Counted from the stretch's first letter, positions 6,083 through 13,778 are shown. The stretch is 13,984 bases of DNA from Pseudomonadota bacterium (GCA_023398955.1 JAEWRL010000201.1:1-13984), one strand, 5' to 3'. The notes: a model not told the origin generated them from the sequence alone. Numbers and translations: made by a program.

Positions 6083-6688
6083 TCAGCGCCCCAGCCTTCC
6101 ACGCCGGACTTTTGGCTTCTCCTCACTCTCGGTACTGGCAGCTGGCGCCGCGCTGGCGGCCGGAGCCGCGCTGGCGGCCGGAGCCGCGCTGGCCGTGGCC
6201 TCGGGTGCTGCACTGGCAGCAGGTTGGCTGGCGCTGGCCGTCGTGGCGGGGGCTGGCGCGCTCGCGGCAGGCTTGGCCGACTCCGTGGCAGTTGTCGCGG
6301 TGTTGTCGAGGCCCGCTGTCGGAACCCAGCCCTGCTTCGTCTCGGCGCCGACCTGGTACTCGATGAGGGAGTACGTCCCGAGATCCGCGAGGCGCTTCAC
6401 TGTCGTCCCCGCCGTGAGTTTCGTAGCGACGGGGGCATCCAGGTTTGGTTCGTAGGTGACACCGAGCTCGGGGCGGTTCACCTTGGCCTGGCCCTGGCGC
6501 GGGACCTCCTCCGCATAGCGCTTCGGTTGACCGTGCGAGGGGGCAATCGCGGAAACCATCGTTGGTGCGCTGAGGACCGGCACGGGCACCTCGATGACCT
6601 CCGGGGCTGGATCTGCCTTGTCGCAGGCTCCGAGCGCCAGGCTGATTGCCAACAGCGTGCAGGTGTGGGTTCCGTTGCAACGGGTCAT
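6083..6688 (-). CDS. Lipoprotein with SH3-like region and Ala-Pro-Ser-rich tail
   Basis: 201 residues. The signal peptide ends in the lipobox LGAC (residues 19-22), so C22 should be lipidated; the next residue is Asp (D23). After a linker with VPVPVL comes a region at about 68-127 (VTYEPNLDAPVATKLTAGTTVKRLADLGTYSLIE split over two strands, then GWVPTAGL). It resembles bacterial SH3 (SH3b) repeats, which often bind peptidoglycan or cell-wall peptides. Residues 132-187 are low complexity (AAPAAS units), a likely flexible spacer, followed by a basic end (KPKVRRGRLGR). The ATG at 6688 was chosen because GGAGGA stands 7 nt upstream and it gives a proper signal peptide. The SH3 call is from overall pattern only. 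The gene is preceded by lepB on the same strand, 159 bp upstream. Confidence 0.8.
   Translation of the reverse strand: MTRCNGTHTCTLLAISLALGACDKADPAPEVIEVPVPVLSAPTMVSAIAPSHGQPKRYAEEVPRQGQAKVNRPELGVTYEPNLDAPVATKLTAGTTVKRLADLGTYSLIEYQVGAETKQGWVPTAGLDNTATTATESAKPAASAPAPATTASASQPAASAAPEATASAAPAASAAPAASAAPAASTESEEKPKVRRGRLGR
6147..6192. repeat. 18-bp tandem repeat inside the lipoprotein tail
   Basis: Units starting GCCGCGCTGG run 6147-6164 and 6165-6182, identical over 18 bp, with a partial third copy to 6192. On the minus strand they encode the Ala-Pro-Ala-Ala-Ser-Ala units of the lipoprotein. The number of copies may vary between strains through slippage. Confidence 0.8.
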
Positions 6689-6695
6689 CGTGATC

Positions 6696-6701
6696 TCCTC
6701 C
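6696..6701 (-). promoter_or_regulatory. Ribosome binding site of the SH3-like lipoprotein gene
   Basis: On the minus strand GGAGGA precedes the ATG at 6688 by 7 nt. It decides this start over an in-frame one 78 bp upstream, which would bury the signal peptide. Confidence 0.8.
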
Positions 6702-6847
6702 GAACTGGGCCGAAGCCTCATGGGTTCCGGTTGGCGTCCGCGCGCCAATCCGGGCGAACGACGCATCCACGCTACACCAAGCGCCGCTCCACGAAAACGG
6801 AGTTCCGCGGCGCGCTGCCCCGGTGACCGCGCTGCGCGCTTGGCGGC

Positions 6848-8176
6848 TTACGGACCCTGGGTCGGGGGAACCGTGACTGCAGGTCGCTGGGCCAGGCAGC
6901 GCTCGATGCCTCGGGCGATCTCCTGCGATGCGCCGGGGGGGGCAGTCGGCTCACCCATGACGTTCGTGAACAAGCGATCCCACGTGATGCCCCCGTCCTG
7001 TCCGAAGCTGAGCCAGACGAACAGCGCGCGACCCTTGATGTTCTGCAGTGGCGCTCCGGCCCCGCGCTCGTGGTTCCAGGCGCGTGAGTCGCTGCTGTTG
7101 TTGCGGTTGTCTCCAAGCACCCAGACCTCGCCGGGTGCGACCTTATAGGGGCCCTGGCGCCGATCGATGATGCCAATGTCCTCGAACAAGGTCAGATAGG
7201 CGTAGGGCCCCAGGAACTCCATGAAGAGCTCCCCCTGCTTGACGTAGGCGTCACCCTCTCGGTAATGGAGCTCGCCGACGGGGCAGTGTGGCACTTCCCA
7301 GCCGTTGATCACCGGGTGCCCGCCGATCACCTCTAATGTGTCACCAGGGATGGCGATGACCCTCTTGATGAAATCCTGACGTGGATTGTCGGGATTGGGA
7401 TCAGGATACTCGAAGACGATGACGTCGCCCCGGTTGGGAGGCATGTTCGTCCAGACCCGGGACTCCGTGAAAGGTATGGATGGGCCGTAGGCGAACTTGT
7501 TGACGAAGATGTGATCCTGGATCTGGAGGGTCGGCAGCATCGACCCGCTGGGAATCTTGAAGGCCTCCAGGACGAAGGCTCGCAGCAGCAATGCGACGGC
7601 GAAGGCGATCAGGATCGACTCTCCGTATTCGCGCAGCTCGCCCTTTCGCCAGCGGCCGAGATGCTCCGACACGAGGCGGCTGGCCTCGGCGTACCGGGTC
7701 GAGAAGGTCTCCGCATCGAAGTTCTGCGCCTGCAGCGTCCCGCGCAGCTCCTCGAGAGAGCTCGCGATCTCGTTGCGCGTGGGCAGCGGGATGGCGCGCT
7801 CCACGCTCTTGCGGTGGCGCTTGAGGATTCGGGACGCCTCGTCGACGAGGTGAGCCGCGTGCTCGAAGTCCGCTCGCAATCCCTTTGGAACGTCGACACG
7901 CCCAGCCAAGCCGACCTGTGCGGCGAAAGGGAGCTCGTGTCGCCACCGGTAGAGCAAGACCTCCAAAACGGTGAAGAGGATGATGAGAGCCGGCACGCGT
8001 TGCTCGGCCATCCATCCGCGAATTCCCGTGTAGACCTCACCGGGAGCGCTCGGGACGGCCATCCACAGCACCAGGTGCGCGGCCACTGCTGGCACTAGGA
8101 TGAACCAAAACGGCCAGAAGACGTATCGTAGCTTGCTTGCTTGCACGGTGAAGCCCAGCCTGGGAGAGGCGCGCAA
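6848..8176 (-). CDS. lepB: Signal peptidase I with long N-terminal membrane and helical extension
   Basis: 442-residue type I signal peptidase, which cleaves signal peptides from exported proteins on the outer face of the inner membrane. The catalytic serine is S212 in IPSGSMLPTL and the general-base lysine is K271 in FIKRVIAIPGD. The GDNRNNSSDSR box is at 355-365. Typical enzymes are about 220-325 residues; here about 185 precede the catalytic anchor helix (about 186-203). They hold a hydrophobic segment at 18-40, a second at 61-76, and a charged, probably helical region at about 95-180 that would lie in the cytoplasm or form a coiled coil. The start is uncertain: TTG 8176 is the longest, and GTG 8146 would also keep the first helix. 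Neither has a strong Shine-Dalgarno. The mature C-terminus is Pro-rich. It lies between two lipoprotein genes on the same strand, with gaps of 164 and 159 bp. Identity is secure. Confidence 0.95.
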   Translation of the reverse strand: MRASPRLGFTVQASKLRYVFWPFWFILVPAVAAHLVLWMAVPSAPGEVYTGIRGWMAEQRVPALIILFTVLEVLLYRWRHELPFAAQVGLAGRVDVPKGLRADFEHAAHLVDEASRILKRHRKSVERAIPLPTRNEIASSLEELRGTLQAQNFDAETFSTRYAEASRLVSEHLGRWRKGELREYGESILIAFAVALLLRAFVLEAFKIPSGSMLPTLQIQDHIFVNKFAYGPSIPFTESRVWTNMPPNRGDVIVFEYPDPNPDNPRQDFIKRVIAIPGDTLEVIGGHPVINGWEVPHCPVGELHYREGDAYVKQGELFMEFLGPYAYLTLFEDIGIIDRRQGPYKVAPGEVWVLGDNRNNSSDSRAWNHERGAGAPLQNIKGRALFVWLSFGQDGGITWDRLFTNVMGEPTAPPGASQEIARGIERCLAQRPAVTVPPTQGP

Positions 8177-8340
8177 GCTTTACCCGCCCGCAGCCGTGGG
8201 AGCAACCGATGTGCTCGGCCTGCGGCCGTTTGCGGAGGAATTTGGGGGCCCGCCATTGTCCGGACGTGCAGGCTGGTAGTCCACGGCGCCACGTTGGCGG
8301 AACTGGGGACGGGGTCTCGAGCCGGTTCTGCCGCGAGGTC

Positions 8341-9399
8341 TCAAGGGGTGGACCCCAGCTGAATTGCGTAGTCGACCTTAGCGGGCAGCGCCTGCGCGCC
8401 GGGCGCCGAGGGCACGATGGCTGCGGAGTGGTCGAGGACGACGAAGTAGTCCCCGGGGGAAACGGGCACGTAGCGCTGCCACAAGACGCCGGATCCAAGG
8501 GGCTCGAGCAGGCGGGGCGGCGAGGTGGGGATGGCTGGCCCGGGGTTGGTCACGTAGCCCTGGATCATGACGTCGCCTTGCGCCTTGGGGACCAGGAGCA
8601 CGTCGATGCTGTCCGTGCCGTCCATTTTGACCGTCATGTAGAGGGCCTGGCCGCTCTCCTCCACCTTGAAACCGCCGATGTAGTCCTGTTGGCCTGGGTG
8701 GACGACGGTGCGATCATTCGCGAGGGTGACGCGACTCTCGGAAGCGACGCGAAAGGGCTGAAACGGGTGTCGCCCGCGCGGTACGTAGCCCAACCCGAAC
8801 TGCATTTCTCCCGTTTCGTCGAGGCGAATCACGGTGAATCCCCGACGCAGCTGGCTCGTCACGATCTCCCGACCAATCTGGTTCGGATCCGTACCCGTGA
8901 TGGCGATGCCGCCCTGGGCGATGAAGGACTCCACGAGCGTCGTCTTGAAGGAGATGGCATCGACGCGCTGCGGCCGGAAGTAGACATAGAGCGTCTCCTC
9001 CTGCATCAAGAAGTCCGGGGCGTACTCTACGACGCCTTGAGACTCGAAGCCGACGCGGCCGGTCAAGTTGGTCCACACGTAGCCCTTTCCAGTGAACTGC
9101 ACGACGAGCGATTTGCGCTCGTACTCGTCTAGGGAGCGAGACTGGCAGCCCGTGGCGAAGAAGCGCCCGATGACGGGCTCGTCGTCGCGCGTCTTCAGCG
9201 GCACCCCACGACTCGTCATCTCGAAACAGAAGCGCTCGAGGCCGAACTGGAGGAGGTCGAAGCGCAGCGATTTGTTTGCGGGGTTGTTCATGATCCCGGG
9301 CCCAACCAGATTGATGGCTTTGGTTCCCGTGACTTCGGCGCCTCCGCAGCTTTCGAGAGCCGTAACAAGGAGGAATGGAGCAAGCCAGTGGAGTCGCAT
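8341..9399 (-). CDS. Predicted lipoprotein of unknown function
   Basis: About 352 residues. A short hydrophobic leader (MRLHWLAPFLLVTALES) ends in a plausible lipobox L-E-S-C with C18 as the lipidated residue; two glycines follow. I recognise no family. The body is a mix of predicted strands with few long helices (for example YVWTNLTGRVGF, LYVYFRPQRVD, GIAITGTDP), consistent with a beta-rich extracytoplasmic protein. The last 80 residues contain GYVTNPGP and YVPVSPGDYFVVLDHS, which look like a beta-sandwich end. Two further cysteines occur near residues 57 and 84 of the mature part. An earlier in-frame ATG at 9432 would give a 29-residue leader; the choice of 9399 gives the more usual signal peptide. 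No Shine-Dalgarno is clear for either. Its upstream flank holds the 9-bp tandem repeat and then gpsA in the opposite direction. Confidence 0.7.
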   Translation of the reverse strand: MRLHWLAPFLLVTALESCGGAEVTGTKAINLVGPGIMNNPANKSLRFDLLQFGLERFCFEMTSRGVPLKTRDDEPVIGRFFATGCQSRSLDEYERKSLVVQFTGKGYVWTNLTGRVGFESQGVVEYAPDFLMQEETLYVYFRPQRVDAISFKTTLVESFIAQGGIAITGTDPNQIGREIVTSQLRRGFTVIRLDETGEMQFGLGYVPRGRHPFQPFRVASESRVTLANDRTVVHPGQQDYIGGFKVEESGQALYMTVKMDGTDSIDVLLVPKAQGDVMIQGYVTNPGPAIPTSPPRLLEPLGSGVLWQRYVPVSPGDYFVVLDHSAAIVPSAPGAQALPAKVDYAIQLGSTP

Positions 9400-9490
9400 G
9401 GGGCGAGCATACAGTAGCCAAGCTCGGGCCATGAAGCCCGGACCTGGAGCCCGCGGTTCCCGCGCGAGGGGCGGGCGTCGGCCCCCGAGC

Positions 9491-9510
9491 TCATCGAACT
9501 TCATCGAACT
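9491..9510. repeat. 10-bp direct repeat, two copies
   Basis: TCATCGAACT occurs twice back to back at 9491-9500 and 9501-9510. It directly precedes the longer 9-bp repeat array, which suggests a locus prone to replication slippage. Confidence 0.85.
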
Positions 9511-9520
9511 GGCGGTCCAG

Positions 9521-9581
9521 CCAGCCCAGCCAGCCCAACCAGCCCAACCAGCCCAACCAGCCCAGCCAGCCCAGCCAGCCC
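9521..9581. repeat. 9-bp tandem repeat (minisatellite), nearly seven copies
   Basis: Six complete units, CCAGCCCAG or CCAGCCCAA, run from 9521 to 9574, and a seven-base partial copy ends at 9581; CCAG at 9517-9520 is a further fragment. The unit variants are ordered G,A,A,A,G,G at the last base. The array lies between the divergent lipoprotein and gpsA genes. It is not inside any gene I support, although all six frames are free of stops through it because the unit length is a multiple of three. Confidence 0.9.
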
Positions 9582-9603
9582 GTGTGAACTCTCTCTATCG
9601 CGT

Positions 9604-9620
9604 GCCCTCTCCGGGAGGGC
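9604..9620. other. Short hairpin just upstream of the gpsA promoter
   Basis: GCCCTC (9604-9609) and GAGGGC (9615-9620) form a perfect 6-bp stem with a 5-nt loop. It ends one base before the TTGACA box. It may be an operator or a weak terminator for transcription running through from the left; there is no T-run. Confidence 0.35.
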
Positions 9621-9621
9621 G

Positions 9622-9650
9622 TTGACAGAAAGGGACGCGGAGAGGATTGT
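9622..9650 (+). promoter_or_regulatory. Predicted sigma-70 promoter of gpsA
   Basis: A perfect -35 box TTGACA (9622-9627) is followed after 17 bp by GATTGT (9645-9650), which matches TATAAT at positions 2, 3 and 6. Transcription would begin about 9657, only a few bases before the gpsA ATG at 9661, so the message would be leaderless or nearly so. This fits the lack of a Shine-Dalgarno at that ATG. TTG 9622 could alternatively be read as a start codon, with GGAGG 3 nt upstream. Confidence 0.5.
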
Positions 9651-9660
9651 CCGTCGCAAT

Positions 9661-10665
9661 ATGGTCAAAGCGGCAGTCGTCGGCGCCGGTGCTTGGGGCA
9701 CTGCCCTAGCAATCCACCTGGCGAGGACCGAGTCCACAGTGGCTCTCTGGACGTGGGACGAGCAACACGCCGCCCAGATGAGGGCAGATCGGGAGAACAA
9801 AGCGTTCTTTGCCGGGTTCTCGCTGCCATCGGCGGTCACCCCCACGGCGGACCTCGCCGAGGCCCTCGGGGATGCCAGCCTCGTCATCTTCGTGGTGCCG
9901 TCGCACGGCCTTCGCGGGACGGCAGTCCGGGCTCGCGAATACCTCGCAGAGGGGGCGCTGGTCGTTACCGCCACCAAGGGCATCGAGGACGGCACCCTCA
10001 TGCTCATGACGGAAGTCCTGCGCGACGTGCTGGGTTCGAAGCACGCTCACCGCATCGTCGCCATCTCTGGACCGAGCTTCGCACAAGAGGTGGCGATGGG
10101 TCACCCGACCAACGTGGTTGCGGCGTGCTCCGAGGAGGCGAGTTGCGTCGAGCTGCAACTCCGCCTCGGATCGGAGCGCTTCCGGGTGTACTCCAGCGAC
10201 GATCCCGTCGGCGTGGAGATGGGGGGAGCCCTGAAGAACGTCATTGCCATCGCGGCAGGCGCCTGTGAAGGGCTCGGGTTCGGGCACAACTCGGGCGCAG
10301 CGCTCATCACGAGGGGCCTCGCCGAGGTGACCCGCTTGGCCGTTGCGAAGGGAGGCAACCCGCTCACCCTCGCCGGGTTGGCGGGAATGGGCGATCTCGT
10401 GCTGACCTGCACGGGAAGCCTTTCCAGGAATCGGGTCGTAGGATTCGAGCTCGGGCGTGGACGGCTATTGCAGGACATTCTCGACAAGCTGGGGCACGTC
10501 GCGGAGGGGGTGGCCACGGCCCGGAGCGCCGTCAAGCTAGCCGAGCAGGTCGGGGTGGAGCTGCCGATTTCGGCGGAGGTTCACGCCGTGCTCTACGAAG
10601 GGAAATCCCCGCAGGATGCCGTTAGGGATGTATTGGCACGTCCCCTGCGCCGCGAGCGTGATTGA
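9661..10665 (+). CDS. gpsA: NAD(P)+-dependent glycerol-3-phosphate dehydrogenase
   Basis: 334 residues, the usual length. It reduces dihydroxyacetone phosphate to sn-glycerol-3-phosphate in the cytoplasm, the entry point of phospholipid synthesis. The N-terminal dinucleotide-binding motif is VVGAGAWGTALA (6-17). K106 lies in ATKGIE and the catalytic-type K192 in GGALKNVIAIAAG. The substrate-binding ISGPSFAQEV (135-144) and the conserved NSGAALITRGLAE (210-222) and GMGDLVLTCTGS (242-253) are all present. The ATG at 9661 matches the family start, a few residues before the Rossmann strand. A TTG 39 bp upstream in frame would add 13 residues with no family counterpart. The next gene on the same strand starts 54 bp after the stop and could be co-transcribed, though the functions have no obvious link. 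Confidence 0.97.
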   Translation: MVKAAVVGAGAWGTALAIHLARTESTVALWTWDEQHAAQMRADRENKAFFAGFSLPSAVTPTADLAEALGDASLVIFVVPSHGLRGTAVRAREYLAEGALVVTATKGIEDGTLMLMTEVLRDVLGSKHAHRIVAISGPSFAQEVAMGHPTNVVAACSEEASCVELQLRLGSERFRVYSSDDPVGVEMGGALKNVIAIAAGACEGLGFGHNSGAALITRGLAEVTRLAVAKGGNPLTLAGLAGMGDLVLTCTGSLSRNRVVGFELGRGRLLQDILDKLGHVAEGVATARSAVKLAEQVGVELPISAEVHAVLYEGKSPQDAVRDVLARPLRRERD

Positions 10666-10719
10666 CGCGCTGCGGAAATCCTTGCGTCGCCGGGAGCTCC
10701 GAGAGAATCTGGCAGTCAC

Positions 10720-11760
10720 ATGGCTATCGCACGATTGGCAATCGCAGCAGGGATTGGATTGGCACTGACGGCCGGCGTGGCCCTTGGAGCCCAGTCCCAG
10801 TTCACGGCGGGAGGAAGCTGGTCCCCGGCAGGCCAGAACACGTGGCAGACGCCGCCGCCGCCCCCGCAGTACACGCCTCCTCGTGGAAGGGCGCGCAGCT
10901 GGCCGGAGATTAGCACCCTCTATGTCGTCGGTACCGGTTACGGTGTCGGGATGGGCATCTGGGTCAGCAGCGAGCTTCGCGTCGGCGACGATCCGGCGGT
11001 CCTGCTGATTCCGCCAGTCGTCTTGGGCGTAGCGGCGCCGACCGGGATCTACTTCCTCGATCAGCCGCGCATGCCGCGGGGACTCCCTGCCTCGATGGCG
11101 GCGGGCCTCGTGCTCGGTGCTGGGGAAGGGGTCGGGGTCGCCGGAGTCCAGTACGCCTTTGCCGAGGAGCGTGACGAGTGGGGCTTCCGAGGGTTGACTC
11201 GTTCGGCAGCCGTTGGAGCCACGGCTGGTGGGCTGGTTGGTTACGGCGTGGGTTACTACCTCGAGCCACCGCCCGCTACCCTCGCCCTGACGACCAGCGG
11301 CGCAGCGTGGGGCATGACGATTGGCACGATGGTGAGCTACGGCGGCTCCAAGACGGGTAAGAACGACTACGCTGCTCTCGGCGGCCTCATCGGCTACAAC
11401 GTGGGCATGGCGGGCATGGGAGCGCTCGGCATGGCCTTCGTCCCAAAGTGGTATCACCTGGGCTGGATGTGGGCGGGAGCCGGGGTGGGGGCGGCCGCGT
11501 CGCTTCCTGTCTACCTGTTCTATCTCGGTGACGAAACCCCGCCCATGAGGCGCGGCTTCGTCTTCACCGGCACCGCTATCACCCTCGGCATCGGCGCTGG
11601 TGCTCTGCTCTCCGGAGCAGTCGAATCGGGCGCGGCAGGGGGTTCCTATGGGGTGGCCTCCGCCGCGACGAGCGGCGAGCAATGGCTGTCCATAGAGGGT
11701 ATTGCACCACTCGCGGTGGATGACGGCTACGGTCTCCAGCTATTCGGCACGCTCTTCTGA
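10720..11760 (+). CDS. Glycine-rich multi-pass envelope protein of unknown function
   Basis: 346 residues, not assigned to a known family. A signal-peptide-like start (MAIARLAIAAGIGLALTAG) has a plausible cleavage near residue 24 (ALGA). A polar, proline-rich stretch follows at about 31-60 (TPPPPPQYTPP). The rest is built of glycine- and alanine-rich hydrophobic segments (for example around 67-84, 91-113, 126-148, 166-183, 190-211, 222-241, 247-270 and 285-310), separated by short polar turns. The spacing and many Gly-x3-Gly steps are consistent with packed helices in the inner membrane; an outer-membrane location after signal cleavage cannot be excluded. The ATG at 10720 has no strong Shine-Dalgarno (GGAG lies 23 nt away). 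It is 54 bp downstream of gpsA. The following 128 bp (11761-11888) hold only the leader of the sigma-54 activator gene. Confidence 0.75.
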   Translation: MAIARLAIAAGIGLALTAGVALGAQSQFTAGGSWSPAGQNTWQTPPPPPQYTPPRGRARSWPEISTLYVVGTGYGVGMGIWVSSELRVGDDPAVLLIPPVVLGVAAPTGIYFLDQPRMPRGLPASMAAGLVLGAGEGVGVAGVQYAFAEERDEWGFRGLTRSAAVGATAGGLVGYGVGYYLEPPPATLALTTSGAAWGMTIGTMVSYGGSKTGKNDYAALGGLIGYNVGMAGMGALGMAFVPKWYHLGWMWAGAGVGAAASLPVYLFYLGDETPPMRRGFVFTGTAITLGIGAGALLSGAVESGAAGGSYGVASAATSGEQWLSIEGIAPLAVDDGYGLQLFGTLF

Positions 11761-11888
11761 GCGCTCCACCTGCAGCGCGTCTCGACCCAGGATATCGCGA
11801 TCACGCCCAGCGGTCGCTCGTTCGGCGTGCGACGCCCACGGGCACCCCGTTGCCGAAACCGGTGCGCTCATTTACCCTCGAACATCGC

Positions 11889-13742
11889 ATGGCGACGATC
11901 CGCTACTATCCATCGCAGGGGGAGCCCTTGCTCGTCCCCCTACACAAGCCGGTGACCACCATCGGCCGAGCGCTCGGCAATGATGTGCACCTGCCTGATG
12001 CGACGGTCAGCCAAAACCACGCCCAGATCGTCTTCAATGGGCGAGATTTCCAGCTCGAAGAGGTCGACAGCGGCGCGCCCATCAGCATCAACGGAAAGAA
12101 GAAGCGTCGCGCCCGGCTCGTGAACGGGGATCGCCTGCAACTTGGTGAGGCGCTGCTCGGGTTCAGCATGTTCACCGAGCCACCCGTCAGGGAGACCACG
12201 GCCGCGGACAGCGGGTTCGAAAGCGAGATCAGTGGTCTGCGCAAGCTGCACAACTTCAGCGGTCGCCTTATGACCAGCAGTTCGGTCGATGAGATCCTCG
12301 AGTTGCTGCTGGACGCGGTCATCGACCTGACGGGCGCGGGGCGGGGGGTCGTGCTGCTGGTGGACAACCAGGACCCAGTGCAGAGCGCACCTCGGGTGCG
12401 CGCATCGAGGAACGTCCAACGCGAGGCCATTCAGGACGCGACGGGACGCATCAGCGACAGCATCGTTCAGCAGGTCGTGGAGACGAAGCGCCCGGTCATC
12501 GTCAGTGATGCCCTGAGCGATACGACATTCGGGCAGAGCGAAAGCGTCATTGCCTTGAAGCTCTCGAGCGTGATGTGCGCACCGTTGATCAATCGCGGTG
12601 AGGTCATCGGCGTGCTCTATGTCGGCAATGACGAGGTCAAGCACCTCTTTACACGCTCTCAGCTCGATCTCCTCACCATCTTTGCTGCCCAGGCATCTCT
12701 CATTCTGCAGAACGCGATGCTCGTGTCGGCGCTTCGTGCGGACAAAGAGAAGCTGAGCGCCGAGCTTCGCGACAAGCGCTTTGGCGAGATCATCGGAGCC
12801 TGCCCCTCGATGATGGAGGTCTTTCGAAAGCTGCAGAAGGTAGCAGGGACCGATATCAACGTGCTCATCACCGGCGAGACGGGCACTGGGAAGGAGCTCA
12901 TCGCGCGCGAGCTGCACCGCAGGAGCAACCGCGCCAGCGGGCCCTTCATCGTCGTCAACTGCGGGGCGATCCCCGAGAACCTCATGGAAAGTGAGATGTT
13001 CGGACACGTGCGGGGCGCCTTCACCGGAGCCATCGCCAGCAGACCCGGGAAATTCCAGCAAGCGGATGGTGGCACGCTGTTCTTGGACGAGATCGGGGAA
13101 CTCTCGCCCCAGCTCCAGGTGAAGTTGCTGCGCGCCATCCAGGAGCGGGTGGTTCACAGGGTGGGGGACAGCAAGCCCGAGAAATGCGACATCCGCATCG
13201 TGTGTGCGACGAACCGCAACCTCGAAGAGATGATCGGTACGGGAGAGTTTCGTGAGGACCTCTACTATCGCCTCAATGTCGTCAACATTTGGCTGCCCCC
13301 GTTGCGCGAGCGCGGCGAGGACCTCGTGATCATCGCCAAGGCCCTGCTGAGCAAGTATGCCGACGAGCTCGCGAGCCCGGTCAAGGGCTTCGCGCCTCAA
13401 GCGATGGCGGTGATCCGGAAGTATCCGTGGCCGGGCAATATCCGGCAGCTCGAGAATCGAATCAAGAAGGCCCTCGTCCTCTGCGATCGCTCCCTCCTCG
13501 CGCCCGAGGATCTCGACCTCGGGGTAGGCGAGGCTCCCGCCATAGTACCTCTCGAGAAGGCCAAGGAGGACTTTCAGCGACGGTACGTGCTCGAGGTGCT
13601 CGAGCGCAACAACGGTAACCGCACGCAGACCGCCAGGGATCTCGGGGTCGACCCGCGGACGGTGTTCCGCTATCTCGAGCGCGAGCACGCCCCGATCCCG
13701 AGTTCTGGCGCCGGTGACTCCGACCGAAGTCCGAAGGATTAG
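11889..13742 (+). CDS. FHA-GAF-AAA+-Fis sigma-54-dependent transcriptional activator
   Basis: 617-residue enhancer-binding protein that uses ATP to open sigma-54 RNA polymerase promoters. Domains in order: an N-terminal FHA domain (about 8-95; G26-R27, N31-D32, S41 and H44 of the phosphothreonine-binding loops in IGRALGND and VSQNHA); a GAF domain (about 130-278); the AAA+ domain (about 298-525); and a Fis-type HTH (about 565-598, ending RTQTARDLGVDPRTVFRYLE). The AAA+ core is complete: Walker A GETGTGKE (329-336), the sigma-54-contacting GAFTGA loop (376-381), Walker B TLFLDEIG (396-403), sensor I CATNRNL, and the arginine-finger region REDLYYRLN (455-463). The FHA domain suggests control by a Ser/Thr kinase and the GAF domain by a small ligand; this pairing is common in myxobacteria. 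The ATG at 11889 was preferred to TTG 11850, since the FHA fold begins just after it. Neither has a Shine-Dalgarno. The target promoters are unknown. Confidence 0.93.
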   Translation: MATIRYYPSQGEPLLVPLHKPVTTIGRALGNDVHLPDATVSQNHAQIVFNGRDFQLEEVDSGAPISINGKKKRRARLVNGDRLQLGEALLGFSMFTEPPVRETTAADSGFESEISGLRKLHNFSGRLMTSSSVDEILELLLDAVIDLTGAGRGVVLLVDNQDPVQSAPRVRASRNVQREAIQDATGRISDSIVQQVVETKRPVIVSDALSDTTFGQSESVIALKLSSVMCAPLINRGEVIGVLYVGNDEVKHLFTRSQLDLLTIFAAQASLILQNAMLVSALRADKEKLSAELRDKRFGEIIGACPSMMEVFRKLQKVAGTDINVLITGETGTGKELIARELHRRSNRASGPFIVVNCGAIPENLMESEMFGHVRGAFTGAIASRPGKFQQADGGTLFLDEIGELSPQLQVKLLRAIQERVVHRVGDSKPEKCDIRIVCATNRNLEEMIGTGEFREDLYYRLNVVNIWLPPLRERGEDLVIIAKALLSKYADELASPVKGFAPQAMAVIRKYPWPGNIRQLENRIKKALVLCDRSLLAPEDLDLGVGEAPAIVPLEKAKEDFQRRYVLEVLERNNGNRTQTARDLGVDPRTVFRYLEREHAPIPSSGAGDSDRSPKD

Positions 13743-13778
13743 GGCCTGTCCCTGAATGCGGTTGGCTCTTCCGTAAAC

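Noticed and set aside
5853..6455. Ala/Gly-rich plus-strand frame (AALAAG repeats)
   Set aside because: It is the antisense reading of the Ala-Pro-Ser tail of the lipoprotein, which has a lipobox and a strong ribosome site.
6747..6847. Terminator downstream of lepB
   Set aside because: A CTCC/GGAG stem with a T-rich loop is visible on the minus strand, but pairing is short and bulged and no T-run follows the stem.
8209..8280. Zinc-ribbon-like start (CSACG ... RHCP) with GGGAG upstream of an ATG
   Set aside because: Only two or three cysteines fit, and the frame then runs antisense through the well-supported lipoprotein gene for 800 bp. Probably chance.
11839..11853. Possible -24/-12 (sigma-54) promoter before the sigma-54 activator
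   Set aside because: It keeps GG-N10-GC and TTGC but misses most of the TGGCAC half, so it is no better than chance in GC-rich DNA.
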